The notes: generated by a model from the sequence alone, not told the origin. A stretch of 18,215 nt of DNA from an uncultured Lachnospiraceae bacterium (GCA_910579495.1 CAJTVD010000029.1:26790-45004); one strand, 5' to 3'; counted from the first letter of the stretch, positions 1-8,504 are shown. Numbers and translations are program-made.

Positions 1-1
1 C

Positions 2-1153
2 CGCCCGCCGCTGGATATTTTCCTGGACCACCTCCAGCGGGTGGATGCCCTGGCACAGGAGAACGGGCTGGAAATCGCCCTATACAGTGATATGCTGTTT
101 TCCTACAGCTCACCCAAGCATATCTATCTGGATCCGGAGGAAGGGGCAGATCCTGGGATCTGCGCCCGGATTCCCAAGAGTGCCAGCCTGATCTACTGGG
201 ATTATTATTCCCGGGATCCGGCCCTGCTGGACGGAATGATGAAAAAACACAAGGATATTGGCAATGGGATCTATGCAGGGCCGCTGCTTTCGGTATCCTC
301 CTTCTGTGTAAACTACCCTTATACCTTCCGGACTGCAAAACCGGCGCTGGAAGCAGTGAAAAAATACCATATTCCCATGGCTTATGGCTGCCTGTGGCAT
401 GATGATGGGGGAGAATGCAGTGACTGGCTGGGGCTTTTGGGAATGCAGTATTATGCGGAGAGCGCCTATCATGAAGGGCCTGCCAGCCAGGAGGCTTTGG
501 CTGGCCGCTTCGCCGCATGCACCGGGCTTTGCGCCGGCTGGTTTATGGACGTTGCTTTGCTGGATGCGGTCCCTTGCAGCAATGAGGAAAACCGTTGGCC
601 GCCCAACCCCTCAAAATACCTTCTCTGGCAGGACCCCCTGGAGGGATTGTATGATGGGGATCTGGAAGGGCTTGGGCTGGATGCCCATTATGGGAAAACG
701 GCAGGGCTGCTGGAGGCAGATGTGGAAATGGCAGGGGAAGAGGGGTGGTTTTTACAGGTTCCCTTCCATCTGGCCAGAGTACTGCAACTAAAAGCAGCCC
801 TGGGGGAACGTCTCCACCAACATTATAAGCACGGGGACAAGCGGGCGCTCCAAAAGGATGCGGAACAGTTTGGGGAACTGATAGGACAGGTGAGGGAGCT
901 GTGGGCCGCCCACAGGCATCAGTGGATGAAAACATGTTCGCCTTTTGGATGGTCCCGGCTGGATCTCCGGTATGGGGGGCTGGCTGCCCGGCTGGAGACA
1001 GCCAGGTACCGTCTGGGACAATATCTGGACGGTGACCTGCCCGGGATCCCGGAGCTGGAGGCACCCCGTTATGTGAAAGACCGCAGGGGGCAGTTTTTGG
1101 GGAACGGAATATGGAAGACTTATGCCGGGACGGCCACATTAAGTGACGGCTGA
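2..1153 (+). CDS. Glycoside hydrolase family 20-type enzyme, 3' portion only
   Basis: The reading frame is open from the first bases of the window, so the N-terminus and the catalytic Asp-Glu pair expected of family 20 lie outside it. A GTG at 41 is internal, not a start. What remains resembles the C-terminal half of the beta-N-acetylhexosaminidase-like GH20 proteins common in gut Firmicutes and Paenibacillus. It has a strand-like segment IALYSDMLF, then LIYWDYY, then PALEAVKKYHIP, and then the LWHDDGGECS segment, which matches the family's WGDDGxECS signature followed by a GLxxYAE-like helix. The last ~150 residues are helical and charged. The usual GGxWxW segment before the PALEA helix is replaced here by GIYAGPLLSVSSF, so substrate preference may differ. 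There is no signal for export in the visible part. The family call comes from remembered motifs; specificity is unknown. Confidence 0.7.
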   Translation, partial: RPPLDIFLDHLQRVDALAQENGLEIALYSDMLFSYSSPKHIYLDPEEGADPGICARIPKSASLIYWDYYSRDPALLDGMMKKHKDIGNGIYAGPLLSVSSFCVNYPYTFRTAKPALEAVKKYHIPMAYGCLWHDDGGECSDWLGLLGMQYYAESAYHEGPASQEALAGRFAACTGLCAGWFMDVALLDAVPCSNEENRWPPNPSKYLLWQDPLEGLYDGDLEGLGLDAHYGKTAGLLEADVEMAGEEGWFLQVPFHLARVLQLKAALGERLHQHYKHGDKRALQKDAEQFGELIGQVRELWAAHRHQWMKTCSPFGWSRLDLRYGGLAARLETARYRLGQYLDGDLPGIPELEAPRYVKDRRGQFLGNGIWKTYAGTATLSDG

Positions 1154-1182
1154 TACATTAGGGCCATATTTTTGCTTAGATA

Positions 1183-1211
1183 TTGTATGTGCTGTGGAAG
1201 GGTGCTAAAAT
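1183..1211 (+). promoter_or_regulatory. Sigma-A-type promoter for the ankyrin gene
   Basis: TTGTAT (1183-1188) and TAAAAT (1206-1211) are separated by 17 bases. The -10 is preceded by TGC, giving an extended -10 element that can compensate for the weak -35. It lies about 55 bases upstream of the ATG at 1267, which argues against the longer TTG-initiated frame that would begin inside the promoter. Confidence 0.5.
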
Positions 1212-1266
1212 ATGTGCAATAAGAGAAAACATGCGCATGGCCAAGCAGCGCAGAAAAGAGGAAGTA

Positions 1267-3303
1267 ATGAATATCAAAGAACTTACAGACCTGCTGGTAA
1301 CCTCCAGCCAGCGGTACAGCCAGGCGAAATTTATCCCCTGGTGGGAAGGGAACCATGAAGAGGCCATTTATTGCTATGACATTTTCCCCGAGGAAACGGT
1401 GAGGGATGCCCGGGCATGTATTGAAGGGTGCAGTAAGGAGGAACTTATCTCCCCGGTAGGGCGCTATGGCCTTACGCTGTTCCACCTCTTAGTATGGCAT
1501 AATTTTTATGATACGGTGGCGTACCTGCTTTCCCAGGGAAGGATAGGCAGGGAGGAGATCAACATGCCTGACCACAAGGGCAATGGCCTGACCTCTTTTT
1601 TGCTTACCTGCATGTATGGCAATCTGCCTATGGCAAAGCTGCTGCTTGCCCACGGGGCGGATGGGTCTGCCTGTGACAAGAGGGGGATGAACGGGTACCA
1701 TTTCCTTGCCTGGCCCAGGTTCGAGGGGCTGGAGCTGGCTTCTGAGGCTGAGGGGCATAGCGTGGGCCAACGGGCAGGGATCGCCCGGCTTTTGGACTGC
1801 GATATCAACAAGAAAGAAGAAAATGGGCTGACGCCCCTTGCCCGGCTTTTGGCCACGGAATATAGCTCTTCCTACACCTGGCCCCTGGCAGAGGTTTTCC
1901 TGGAAAAGGGTGCCGAAACCGATTATGTGGATGAAAATGGCAATTCTCTTTTGATGATGGCTATGGCCAATGGCCATAAGACTGCGGCCCTGAAACTCAT
2001 GGGGCAATGCCCGGAGATGTTAAATAAGGCAAATAACAAGGGCCAGACGCCGGTTTTCCGTGCGGCCTCCTTCCGCAGTGAGGCGATGTATATTGCACTC
2101 ACAGACCATGGGGCGGAGCCTGGGGATGTTGACATGGGTGATATGTTCCCTTTAAGCCAGATAGCCAGCAATGCCTTCTGTGGCATCAACGGGGATGACA
2201 AGGATGGCCTGGCCATTGCCTTGTACCTGACGAAAAAGCTGATAAACCAGGCAGACCTGGATGATGACGACGAACTGGGAGAGGTTACAGAAATTCTCCA
2301 CAATGCCCTGATAACGGATGAAGATGCGGGTGTGCTGGATCTTTTTCAGGAGGTTGGTTTTGACTTTACGGTCCCCATCCATTATCGGGGTGACAGGCTC
2401 TGCCTGAGGGATGCCTGCCTTCAGATGGGCTATGGCTTTGGGGTGGTCAGGAAGATGGCTGGCCTGGGAGTGGATATGGACAAGGCGGTGATCGATGGAC
2501 GTACCCCGGCCAATATCCTGGCCTGGAAAGACCGGAGGCGTAGCCCGGAGGATGAGGCTCTTTTTGAAGAAGCGGTAAAGTTCTTTTCAAAAGAATCTAT
2601 GGAGGAGCTGGACAGATACGGGGTGGCGGCTGTCCATTTAGCGGCAAGGGAGGGCCATATAGGGATGCTTAGGGCCATGGTTGAAAAGGGAGTGGACATA
2701 AACCTGGCGGAGGATGTGCCTGCCCAGCCGGGAATAACGCCTCTCCATGAAGCCTGTGCTTTTGGGCATGCAGATGTGGTGCGGTTTCTGGTTTCCGCAG
2801 GCGCAGACGATACGGCGAAAAACCTAGACGGGGAAACGCCTGCCCATTTTGCCCTTATGGATAAGGGATACGGGAAGCTAAACGGGGAGCAGAGGGGTTC
2901 GGTCTTAAAGGAACTGAAACATGTGGATATTCCCAGGAACGACGGGCAGGTCCCGCTTATGCTGCTACATAGGGACATAGACCTTCTTCTCCCCATATTT
3001 TTGGAAAAGGGTGTGGACGTGAACCGGACGGATAATAACGGCATGACGGCCATGATGCTCTATCCTGATAAGGATTTGATCAAGGAGCTGCTCCGGGCAG
3101 GGGCGGACATCCATCTGGCAGATAAGGAGGGAAATACTGCCCTGCATCATGCTTTGAAAGAATGCCACGAAAGCGCGGCGCGTTTTCTGGTCAAAAAGGG
3201 AGCCAACTATAACTGCCCTAACAATGAGGGGGAAACGCCTGTGCAGATTGCGGCAGAGGGCGGGTTTGATATGGTATTGGACCTTATGACAGACATAGAA
3301 TAG
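1267..3303 (+). CDS. Ankyrin-repeat protein, 678 residues
   Basis: This protein is built almost wholly of ankyrin-type helical repeats. Clear repeats appear near residues 105-140 (a GLTSFLL...AKLLLAHGAD pattern), in the middle (ENGNSLLMMAMANGH, NKGQTPVFRAAS), near 455-530 (HLAAREGHIGMLRAMVEKGVD, then PLHEACAFGHADVVRFLVSAGAD) and at 595-675 (LIKELLRAGADIHLAD, GNTALHHALKE, GETPVQIAAEGG). Several repeats in the first half are degenerate. No signal peptide, membrane segment or catalytic domain is visible, so it is probably a cytosolic protein-binding scaffold with an unknown partner. The start was placed at ATG 1267 because GAGG at 1258-1261 sits five bases upstream; an in-frame TTG at 1183 has no ribosome binding site and overlaps the promoter. 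The gene stands alone, ending at a hairpin shared with the converging pncB. Solitary ankyrin proteins of this size are uncommon among housekeeping genes in Firmicutes. Confidence 0.9.
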   Translation: MNIKELTDLLVTSSQRYSQAKFIPWWEGNHEEAIYCYDIFPEETVRDARACIEGCSKEELISPVGRYGLTLFHLLVWHNFYDTVAYLLSQGRIGREEINMPDHKGNGLTSFLLTCMYGNLPMAKLLLAHGADGSACDKRGMNGYHFLAWPRFEGLELASEAEGHSVGQRAGIARLLDCDINKKEENGLTPLARLLATEYSSSYTWPLAEVFLEKGAETDYVDENGNSLLMMAMANGHKTAALKLMGQCPEMLNKANNKGQTPVFRAASFRSEAMYIALTDHGAEPGDVDMGDMFPLSQIASNAFCGINGDDKDGLAIALYLTKKLINQADLDDDDELGEVTEILHNALITDEDAGVLDLFQEVGFDFTVPIHYRGDRLCLRDACLQMGYGFGVVRKMAGLGVDMDKAVIDGRTPANILAWKDRRRSPEDEALFEEAVKFFSKESMEELDRYGVAAVHLAAREGHIGMLRAMVEKGVDINLAEDVPAQPGITPLHEACAFGHADVVRFLVSAGADDTAKNLDGETPAHFALMDKGYGKLNGEQRGSVLKELKHVDIPRNDGQVPLMLLHRDIDLLLPIFLEKGVDVNRTDNNGMTAMMLYPDKDLIKELLRAGADIHLADKEGNTALHHALKECHESAARFLVKKGANYNCPNNEGETPVQIAAEGGFDMVLDLMTDIE

Positions 3304-3307
3304 TGGA

Positions 3308-3345
3308 AAAGGCTGTCCCTTCCATAAAAAGAGGGGGCAGCCTTT
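3308..3345. terminator. Bidirectional terminator between ankyrin gene and pncB
   Basis: AAAGGCTGTCCC (3308-3319) pairs with GGGGCAGCCTTT (3334-3345) over 12 positions, including one G-T pair, around a 14-base loop. The plus strand continues into a T-rich run (3351-3359), and the minus strand reads TTTTCC after the stem. It lies just past both converging stop codons and can serve both genes. Confidence 0.8.
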
Positions 3346-3351
3346 CCTGTA

Positions 3352-4806
3352 TTATTTTTCGCTCATCTGGTCCAATAAGTTGATCTTGATATCGTATAAT
3401 TTCTTTGACAGGTCCACATAAACCTGATGGGGATTTACGAAACGCTTGGTTTCATCCCAGAGGGTATCCATTTCCTTCTGGCAGTAAGCGCGTATATCCA
3501 TCACCTTGGGAGATTCATAACAGCATTCCCCCTTTTGGAAAATGGGGACCATCAGCTCCCGCAGGGTGTAGGAACCGCCAGGCAGCTTGGTCTTTTTCCA
3601 CGGCTCCAGGGGATCGAACAAAAGCAGAGGATCCTTTTCATCAAAGGTTTCGTCTACAAGGCAGATAAGGTCAGCCTTCACCTTTTTGCTGTCCTTTTCG
3701 TAGATCCGGTAGATGGTTTTGTTGCCGGGATTTGTGACTTTTTCTGTGTTCTCGGATAACTTGATCTTGGGGATAAAGACCCCGTCCTCCCCTTTGATGG
3801 CAGCAAGCTTATAAACTCCCCCAAAAGCGGGATTGTCCTTTGCAGTGATCAGGTTGGTTCCCACCCCCCAGGAAGTGATTGCCGCACCCTGGGCTTTCAG
3901 GCTTTCGATCAGGTATTCATCCAGGTCGTTGGAGGCGGAGATCACGGCGTCGGGGAAACCGGCTGCGTCCAGCATTTTTCTTGCTTTCTTGGAGAGGTAG
4001 GCAAGGTCGCCGCTGTCTAGCCGGATACCGTAAAAGGTAAGGGGGATATTGGCATCGCGCATTTCCTGGAATACCCGGATAGCGTTGGGGACGCCGGATT
4101 TGAGGGTATCATATGTATCTGCCAGCAGAATGCAGGCGGTAGGGTACATCTCTGCATAAGTTTTGAAGGCTGTGTATTCGTCAGGGAAACTCATGATCCA
4201 GCTATGGGCATGGGTGCCTTTTACGGGAACATCAAAAAGCTGCCCGCAGAGCACGTTGGAGGTCCCGATACAGCCGCCGATTACCGCTGCCCTTGCGCCA
4301 TAGATCCCGGCGTCCGGCCCCTGGGCACGGCGCAGGCCGAATTCCATAATGCCGTCGCCCTTGGCGGCATAACAGACCCTGGCGGCTTTGGTGGCAATAA
4401 GGCTCTGGTGGTTGATAATATTGAGGATAGCGGTTTCCACCAACTGTGCCTCCATAATCGGGGCGATCACCTTTACCAGGGGCTCCCTGGGGAAGATGAC
4501 AGTCCCTTCCGGTATGGCATAGATATCCCCGGAAAACCGGAAGCCTGCAAGATAATCCAGAAAATCTTTATCAAAAATGCCCAGGCTGGCAAGATAGTCA
4601 ATATCCCCGGAGGAAAAATGCAGTTCCTTGATATACTGGATCAACTGCTCCAGGCCCGCGGCAACCGCATAGCCTCCTTCACAGGGGTTGTTTCTGTAAA
4701 AGGCGTCGAAAATGACGGTTTCGTTCCTGTCCTTGTGTTTAAAGTAACCCTGCATCATGGTAAGTTCATAAAGATCTGTGAGCAGGGTCAGATTTTGTCT
4801 GTCCAT
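3352..4806 (-). CDS. pncB: Nicotinate phosphoribosyltransferase
   Basis: This enzyme joins nicotinate and phosphoribosyl pyrophosphate, with ATP hydrolysis, to make nicotinate mononucleotide. It is the entry step of the Preiss-Handler NAD salvage route in the cytosol. The 484-residue length is normal for the Firmicute form. The N-terminus MDRQNLTLLTDLYELTMMQGYF is diagnostic for the family. GTHAHSW holds His199 and His201, and one of these is the histidine phosphorylated in the catalytic cycle. YGIRLDSGDLAYLS and the SWGVGTNLIT phosphate-binding segment follow, and a cysteine pair (ECCYES) lies near the C-terminus. The start is supported by AAGGAG seven bases upstream. The gene is monocistronic, with a near-consensus promoter overlapped by a palindrome (4876-4888) that may be an operator, and it converges on the ankyrin gene. 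Confidence 0.97.
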   Translation of the reverse strand: MDRQNLTLLTDLYELTMMQGYFKHKDRNETVIFDAFYRNNPCEGGYAVAAGLEQLIQYIKELHFSSGDIDYLASLGIFDKDFLDYLAGFRFSGDIYAIPEGTVIFPREPLVKVIAPIMEAQLVETAILNIINHQSLIATKAARVCYAAKGDGIMEFGLRRAQGPDAGIYGARAAVIGGCIGTSNVLCGQLFDVPVKGTHAHSWIMSFPDEYTAFKTYAEMYPTACILLADTYDTLKSGVPNAIRVFQEMRDANIPLTFYGIRLDSGDLAYLSKKARKMLDAAGFPDAVISASNDLDEYLIESLKAQGAAITSWGVGTNLITAKDNPAFGGVYKLAAIKGEDGVFIPKIKLSENTEKVTNPGNKTIYRIYEKDSKKVKADLICLVDETFDEKDPLLLFDPLEPWKKTKLPGGSYTLRELMVPIFQKGECCYESPKVMDIRAYCQKEMDTLWDETKRFVNPHQVYVDLSKKLYDIKINLLDQMSEK

Positions 4807-4875
4807 GGAAAATCTCCTTTGATAATAATGTTTTATAGTGAATAAAAAACCTGCATGATTCCGCTTCTGGCCTTT

Positions 4876-4888
4876 TGTATACTATACA
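4876..4888. promoter_or_regulatory. Operator-like palindrome over the pncB -10
   Basis: TGTATACTATACA is a perfect inverted repeat (six bases each side of one central base) that covers the pncB -10 hexamer. A repressor bound here would block polymerase. NAD-synthesis genes in Firmicutes are often controlled by NiaR, but I cannot match this site to that motif by eye. A palindrome of AT-rich sequence at a -10 can also arise by chance. Confidence 0.35.
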
Positions 4889-4909
4889 CCCAATTGGCGG
4901 GAGTGACAA
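4881..4909 (-). promoter_or_regulatory. Sigma-A promoter for pncB
   Basis: Read on the minus strand, TTGTCA (4904-4909) and TATAGT (4881-4886) are separated by exactly 17 bases, about 75 bases before the pncB start. This is among the better promoter matches in the window. Confidence 0.75.
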
Positions 4910-4992
4910 GACAGTGGAATCATTTTTTGCATCCGGGCTTGCCTATGGCAGCCTGGGGAATGGATTTGGGCTAAATTATATTGCAAAATAAA

Positions 4993-5021
4993 TTGAGCAT
5001 CATATCTTCCTGTGGTAAACT
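4993..5021 (+). promoter_or_regulatory. Possible promoter for the SNF2 gene
   Basis: TTGAGC (4993-4998), a 17-base spacer and TAAACT (5016-5021) lie about 70 bases before the GTG start. Each hexamer matches consensus at four of six positions. An alternative is TTGCAA at 4981 with TATCTT, spaced 16. The rest of the divergent gap back to the pncB promoter shows nothing else I can name. Confidence 0.4.
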
Positions 5022-5093
5022 GAAAGGATAAGATACGGCAGGGAAGGGGTTCAAAGAGCCTTTGGTAAACCACACACTGAAGAGGGAAAAATA

Positions 5094-8000
5094 GTGATAA
5101 ATAAGAAAAGCATAAAAAGACTTACTAATGGCATAACTTTTGGCAGGGGGTATGATATTTACAGCAAAGGAGAGGTCCTTTCCTTTGAAGCGGAGGCCGC
5201 CAATGAGGATGAAATTGAGATCAGGGCGGCTGTAAAAGGCAGCGGAAGGAAAAGATATGCAGTGGAGATGATTTATGATGCAGAGTATGACGACATTGTG
5301 GAAAGCTACTGTGAATGCCCGGCTTTTTACAGCTACAACGGAATCTGTAAGCATTGTGTGGCCGTGCTCCTGAAATATGAAGAAAAGCAGTATGGACAGC
5401 AGACGGTTTTTGGCTATACCCCAAACCCGGCCCCAAGGCAGGGAAAGGAGCCGGAATTTAAGCTTCCGGCCCCCAAAGTACATATCAGGGAAACCACCCC
5501 TGCCATAAAGGAATTGCTAAAACGCCAGACAGTGAAAGCCACTGTGCCATTGCTGCAGCAGGATCTTTACGGGAGGGTGGAGCTGGAACCTATTTTTGAG
5601 TGTAACGCTGGCAGCGTGCTCCTGGAGTTTAAAATTGGGACAGAGATGAAGTATGTGCTGAAGGATGTGTTTGAGTTTGCCCGGAATATAGAACAGAACC
5701 AGGAGTATTCCTATGGTAAAAAACTCAAATTTGTCCATATGCTCAGCGCCTTTGAGCCGGTATCGCAGAAAATAGCGGAATTTATCTTAAGGTGGGTAAG
5801 GGAAAATGCAAACCATTATGTGCAGTATTCCTACGGCGGCTATTCTTATGGGAATTCCTATTCCAAAGTCCGGAAGCTGTCCCTGCGGGGAACCGAGCTG
5901 GAAGAGCTTTTTGAACTTTTGGGGGAACGCCCTGTTTCTGTCAATGTCTGCGGTATGGGGGAGCGCAAGTGGCTTATGGCCAAGGAGCACCTGGTCCGGC
6001 ATATGAAGATAACAGGGGACAGGGATGGGATTGAAGTTGAAATTGACGGGGTATTCGGGTATCAATGCGCCCGCCATGTGGTTATTTTTAAGGAAGGGCT
6101 GATTTACAGGGAAAACAAGGAAGAGATTGGGGAGATTCAGGATTTTTTGTCCTGTATGTCGGGGCTGCCGGACCGGAAGGTGTTCCTGGCGAAAAAGGAC
6201 GTGCCTTTATTTTGCAGGGAACTCCTTCCCTTGCTGGAAAAATGTTTCGAGTGTGAGAAGAAGGATTTTGACCCGGCATCTTACGGGGTGGAGCCTGTTT
6301 CCTTTGAAATCTATCTGGACGCGCCCCAGAAGGATTTTATCACCTGTAAGGTGACGGCGGTCTATGGGGAGAAGAAATATGAGGTATATAAAAAGGCACA
6401 GGACAAAGGGGGAAGGGATGTTGTAAAGGAAATGCAGGTGGGAAATATTGTCTCTTCCTATTGTAACGCTTTTGATGAAGGGCAAAATGCCATGGTCATT
6501 TCCGGGGATGAGGAGAAAATATATGAATTGCTGGTTTACGGAATCCCCAGGCTCCAGGAGCTGGGGGAGGTCTATGTTTCCGATGCCTTAAAACGGATGA
6601 ATGTGATCCACAGCTCAAAGGTGGAGGTGGGCGTGTCCCTTTCCGGGGATTTGCTGGAGCTGAGCGTTGCCTCATCCGATTTGAGCCACGAGGAGCTGGC
6701 GGAAATGCTGTCCAAATATGACCGGAAGAAAAAGTATTTCCGCCTGAAAAACGGCAGTTTTGTAAACGGTGAGGATGAGGGCATCCGGACGCTGCTGGAC
6801 CTGAAGCAGGGCTTAAACCTCACGGGTGCCCAGCTTAAAAAGGGGAATGTGGCTGTCCCTAAGTACCGTGCCCTTTATCTGGACGGGGAGCTTAGGGACA
6901 AGCAAAACCTTACAGCCCTGCGCAACAGGACTTTTAAGGAACTGATCAGGAACATGAAGACCATAGAGGACAATGACTTTGAGGTTCCTGCCAGCCTGGA
7001 TCCTGTTCTGCGCCAGTACCAAAAGACAGGGTTTTCCTGGCTCCGTACCCTGCGGCACAACGGCTTCGGGGGGATACTGGCGGACGACATGGGGCTGGGG
7101 AAGACCTTGCAGGTGATAGCATTCCTCCTGTCGGAATTTCTGGAGGCGGGGGCAGAGGAAAACCGGATGGCACTGATAGTTACCCCTGCGTCCCTGGTCT
7201 TTAACTGGAACAGCGAGTTTGCCCGTTTTGCCCCCAGCCTGCCGGTAAAAATGGTCACAGGAACCATACCCGAGCGGAAAAGGATCATACAGGAAGCCCA
7301 GGCAAGGGATATCCTGATCACTTCCTATGAACTGCTGAAAAGGGATATCAGTGAGTATGGGGGGATGGCTTTTTACTGCCAGATCCTTGACGAGGCCCAG
7401 TACATTAAAAACCATAATACCCAGTCTGCAAAGGCGGTTAAGGAAATACAGGCGGGATGCCGGTTTGCCTTAACGGGAACGCCCATCGAAAACAGGCTCA
7501 GCGAGCTGTGGAGTATTTTTGACTACCTGATGCCTGGATTCCTCTATGGCTATCAGCGCTTCCGGGCGGAGATCGAATCCCCGGCAGTGCAGGGCCAGGA
7601 TGAAAACGCTATGGGCAAGCTGCAGAAAATGGTGCGCCCCTTTATCCTGCGGCGGCTGAAAAAGGATGTGCTTACGGATTTGCCGGACAAGCTGGAGGAA
7701 TGCATGTATGTCCATATGGAAGGGGAGCAGTGGAAGCTTTACTGCGCCCATGTGCAGAGGCTGAGAATGATGATAGATAAGCAGTCTGAGGAAGAGTTTA
7801 AGAGCGGGAAAATACAGGTGCTCTCAGAGCTTACCAAATTGCGGCAGCTTTGCTGCGACCCTTCCCTGGTTTATGAGAACTATGAAAGCCCTTCGGCGAA
7901 AGCCTCCATGTGCCTTGACCTGATCAGGAATGCTGTGGCAGGCGGGCATAAGGTGCTGCTGTTTTCCCAGTTTACCTCTATGCTGGAAAACCTGCAAAAG

Positions 8001-8405
8001 AAGCTTTCCCAGGAGCAGATTTCCTACTATGTGCTCACCGGCCAGACCCCCAAGGAAAAGAGGGTAGAGCTGGTGGAAAACTTTAACAGGGACCAGACCA
8101 ATGTATTTTGCATTTCCCTGAAAGCAGGAGGTACGGGGCTGAACCTTACTGCCGCGGATATTGTTATCCATTTTGACCCCTGGTGGAACCTGGCGGTACA
8201 AAACCAGGCCACAGACAGGGCCCACCGCATTGGCCAGAAAAATGTGGTGAACGTTTACAAACTGATTATGAAGGACACCATAGAGGAAAATATTGTGAAG
8301 CTGCAGGAGAAGAAAAAAGAGCTGGCAGAGCAGGTGCTCTCCGGGGAGAATATTGGAAGCGGAAGCTTCTCAAAGGAGGAGCTGCTGGAATTGCTGGCCA
8401 TATAA
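5094..8405 (+). CDS. SWIM zinc-finger SNF2-family ATPase (DEAD/DEAH superfamily 2)
   Basis: This is a 1103-residue, three-part protein. A SWIM zinc finger comes first, with ligands C73, C75, C85 and H87 in the CxCx9CxH pattern. A long middle region (about 120-640) fits the SNF2-associated domain that accompanies bacterial members. The C-terminus is a full SNF2 motor: Walker A at 661-671 (GLGKT, K670), DEAQ at 766-769, TGTPIENRLSELWSIFDYL, LLFSQFTSML, ISLKAGGTGLNLTAAD, and motif VI DRAHRIGQ with R1045. All key motor residues are present, so it should hydrolyse ATP and move on duplex DNA or displace bound protein; such motors do not normally unwind. The GTG start has AGAGGG seven bases upstream. 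A Tyr/Gly/Ser-rich stretch occupies about 242-259. It stands alone, with no nuclease or methylase beside it. The cellular role of these Firmicute SWIM-SNF2 proteins is not established. Confidence 0.95.
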   Translation: MINKKSIKRLTNGITFGRGYDIYSKGEVLSFEAEAANEDEIEIRAAVKGSGRKRYAVEMIYDAEYDDIVESYCECPAFYSYNGICKHCVAVLLKYEEKQYGQQTVFGYTPNPAPRQGKEPEFKLPAPKVHIRETTPAIKELLKRQTVKATVPLLQQDLYGRVELEPIFECNAGSVLLEFKIGTEMKYVLKDVFEFARNIEQNQEYSYGKKLKFVHMLSAFEPVSQKIAEFILRWVRENANHYVQYSYGGYSYGNSYSKVRKLSLRGTELEELFELLGERPVSVNVCGMGERKWLMAKEHLVRHMKITGDRDGIEVEIDGVFGYQCARHVVIFKEGLIYRENKEEIGEIQDFLSCMSGLPDRKVFLAKKDVPLFCRELLPLLEKCFECEKKDFDPASYGVEPVSFEIYLDAPQKDFITCKVTAVYGEKKYEVYKKAQDKGGRDVVKEMQVGNIVSSYCNAFDEGQNAMVISGDEEKIYELLVYGIPRLQELGEVYVSDALKRMNVIHSSKVEVGVSLSGDLLELSVASSDLSHEELAEMLSKYDRKKKYFRLKNGSFVNGEDEGIRTLLDLKQGLNLTGAQLKKGNVAVPKYRALYLDGELRDKQNLTALRNRTFKELIRNMKTIEDNDFEVPASLDPVLRQYQKTGFSWLRTLRHNGFGGILADDMGLGKTLQVIAFLLSEFLEAGAEENRMALIVTPASLVFNWNSEFARFAPSLPVKMVTGTIPERKRIIQEAQARDILITSYELLKRDISEYGGMAFYCQILDEAQYIKNHNTQSAKAVKEIQAGCRFALTGTPIENRLSELWSIFDYLMPGFLYGYQRFRAEIESPAVQGQDENAMGKLQKMVRPFILRRLKKDVLTDLPDKLEECMYVHMEGEQWKLYCAHVQRLRMMIDKQSEEEFKSGKIQVLSELTKLRQLCCDPSLVYENYESPSAKASMCLDLIRNAVAGGHKVLLFSQFTSMLENLQKKLSQEQISYYVLTGQTPKEKRVELVENFNRDQTNVFCISLKAGGTGLNLTAADIVIHFDPWWNLAVQNQATDRAHRIGQKNVVNVYKLIMKDTIEENIVKLQEKKKELAEQVLSGENIGSGSFSKEELLELLAI

Positions 8406-8422
8406 CCCCCTTAGAATTGCTT

Positions 8423-8500
8423 TGGGCAGGCGCATAAGGGCAGCGCACCGGAAGCTGGCAGCCTGCCCATCATGGGCGGGAAGGGGTGCCCCCCTTCCCC
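8423..8500. terminator. Hairpin cluster between the SNF2 gene and the acetyltransferase gene
   Basis: Three nested or adjacent inverted repeats fill this short convergent gap. TGGGCAGGC (8423-8431) pairs with GCCTGCCCA (8461-8469). GCCCATCATGGGC (8465-8477) is palindromic. GGGAAGGGG (8478-8486) pairs with CCCCTTCCC (8491-8499) around a TGCC loop. The last hairpin lacks a long T run, having only TTT after it on the plus strand. It probably ends transcription from one or both sides, but is not a textbook intrinsic terminator. Confidence 0.5.
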
Positions 8501-8504
8501 GGGT

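Noticed and set aside
543..1139. Long antisense frames opposite the glycosidase, and similar frames opposite the other large genes
   Set aside because: They lie wholly within well-supported genes, have no ribosome binding sites or family motifs, and read as Pro/Ser/Arg-rich shadow translation.
1183..1266. Upstream extension of the ankyrin protein from a TTG
   Set aside because: It begins inside the promoter, has no Shine-Dalgarno, and the ATG at 1267 has one.
5094..8405. SNF2 gene as part of a DISARM-like or other defence island
   Set aside because: The neighbours are pncB and an acetyltransferase; no methylase, nuclease or PLD gene is adjacent, and composition matches the chromosome.
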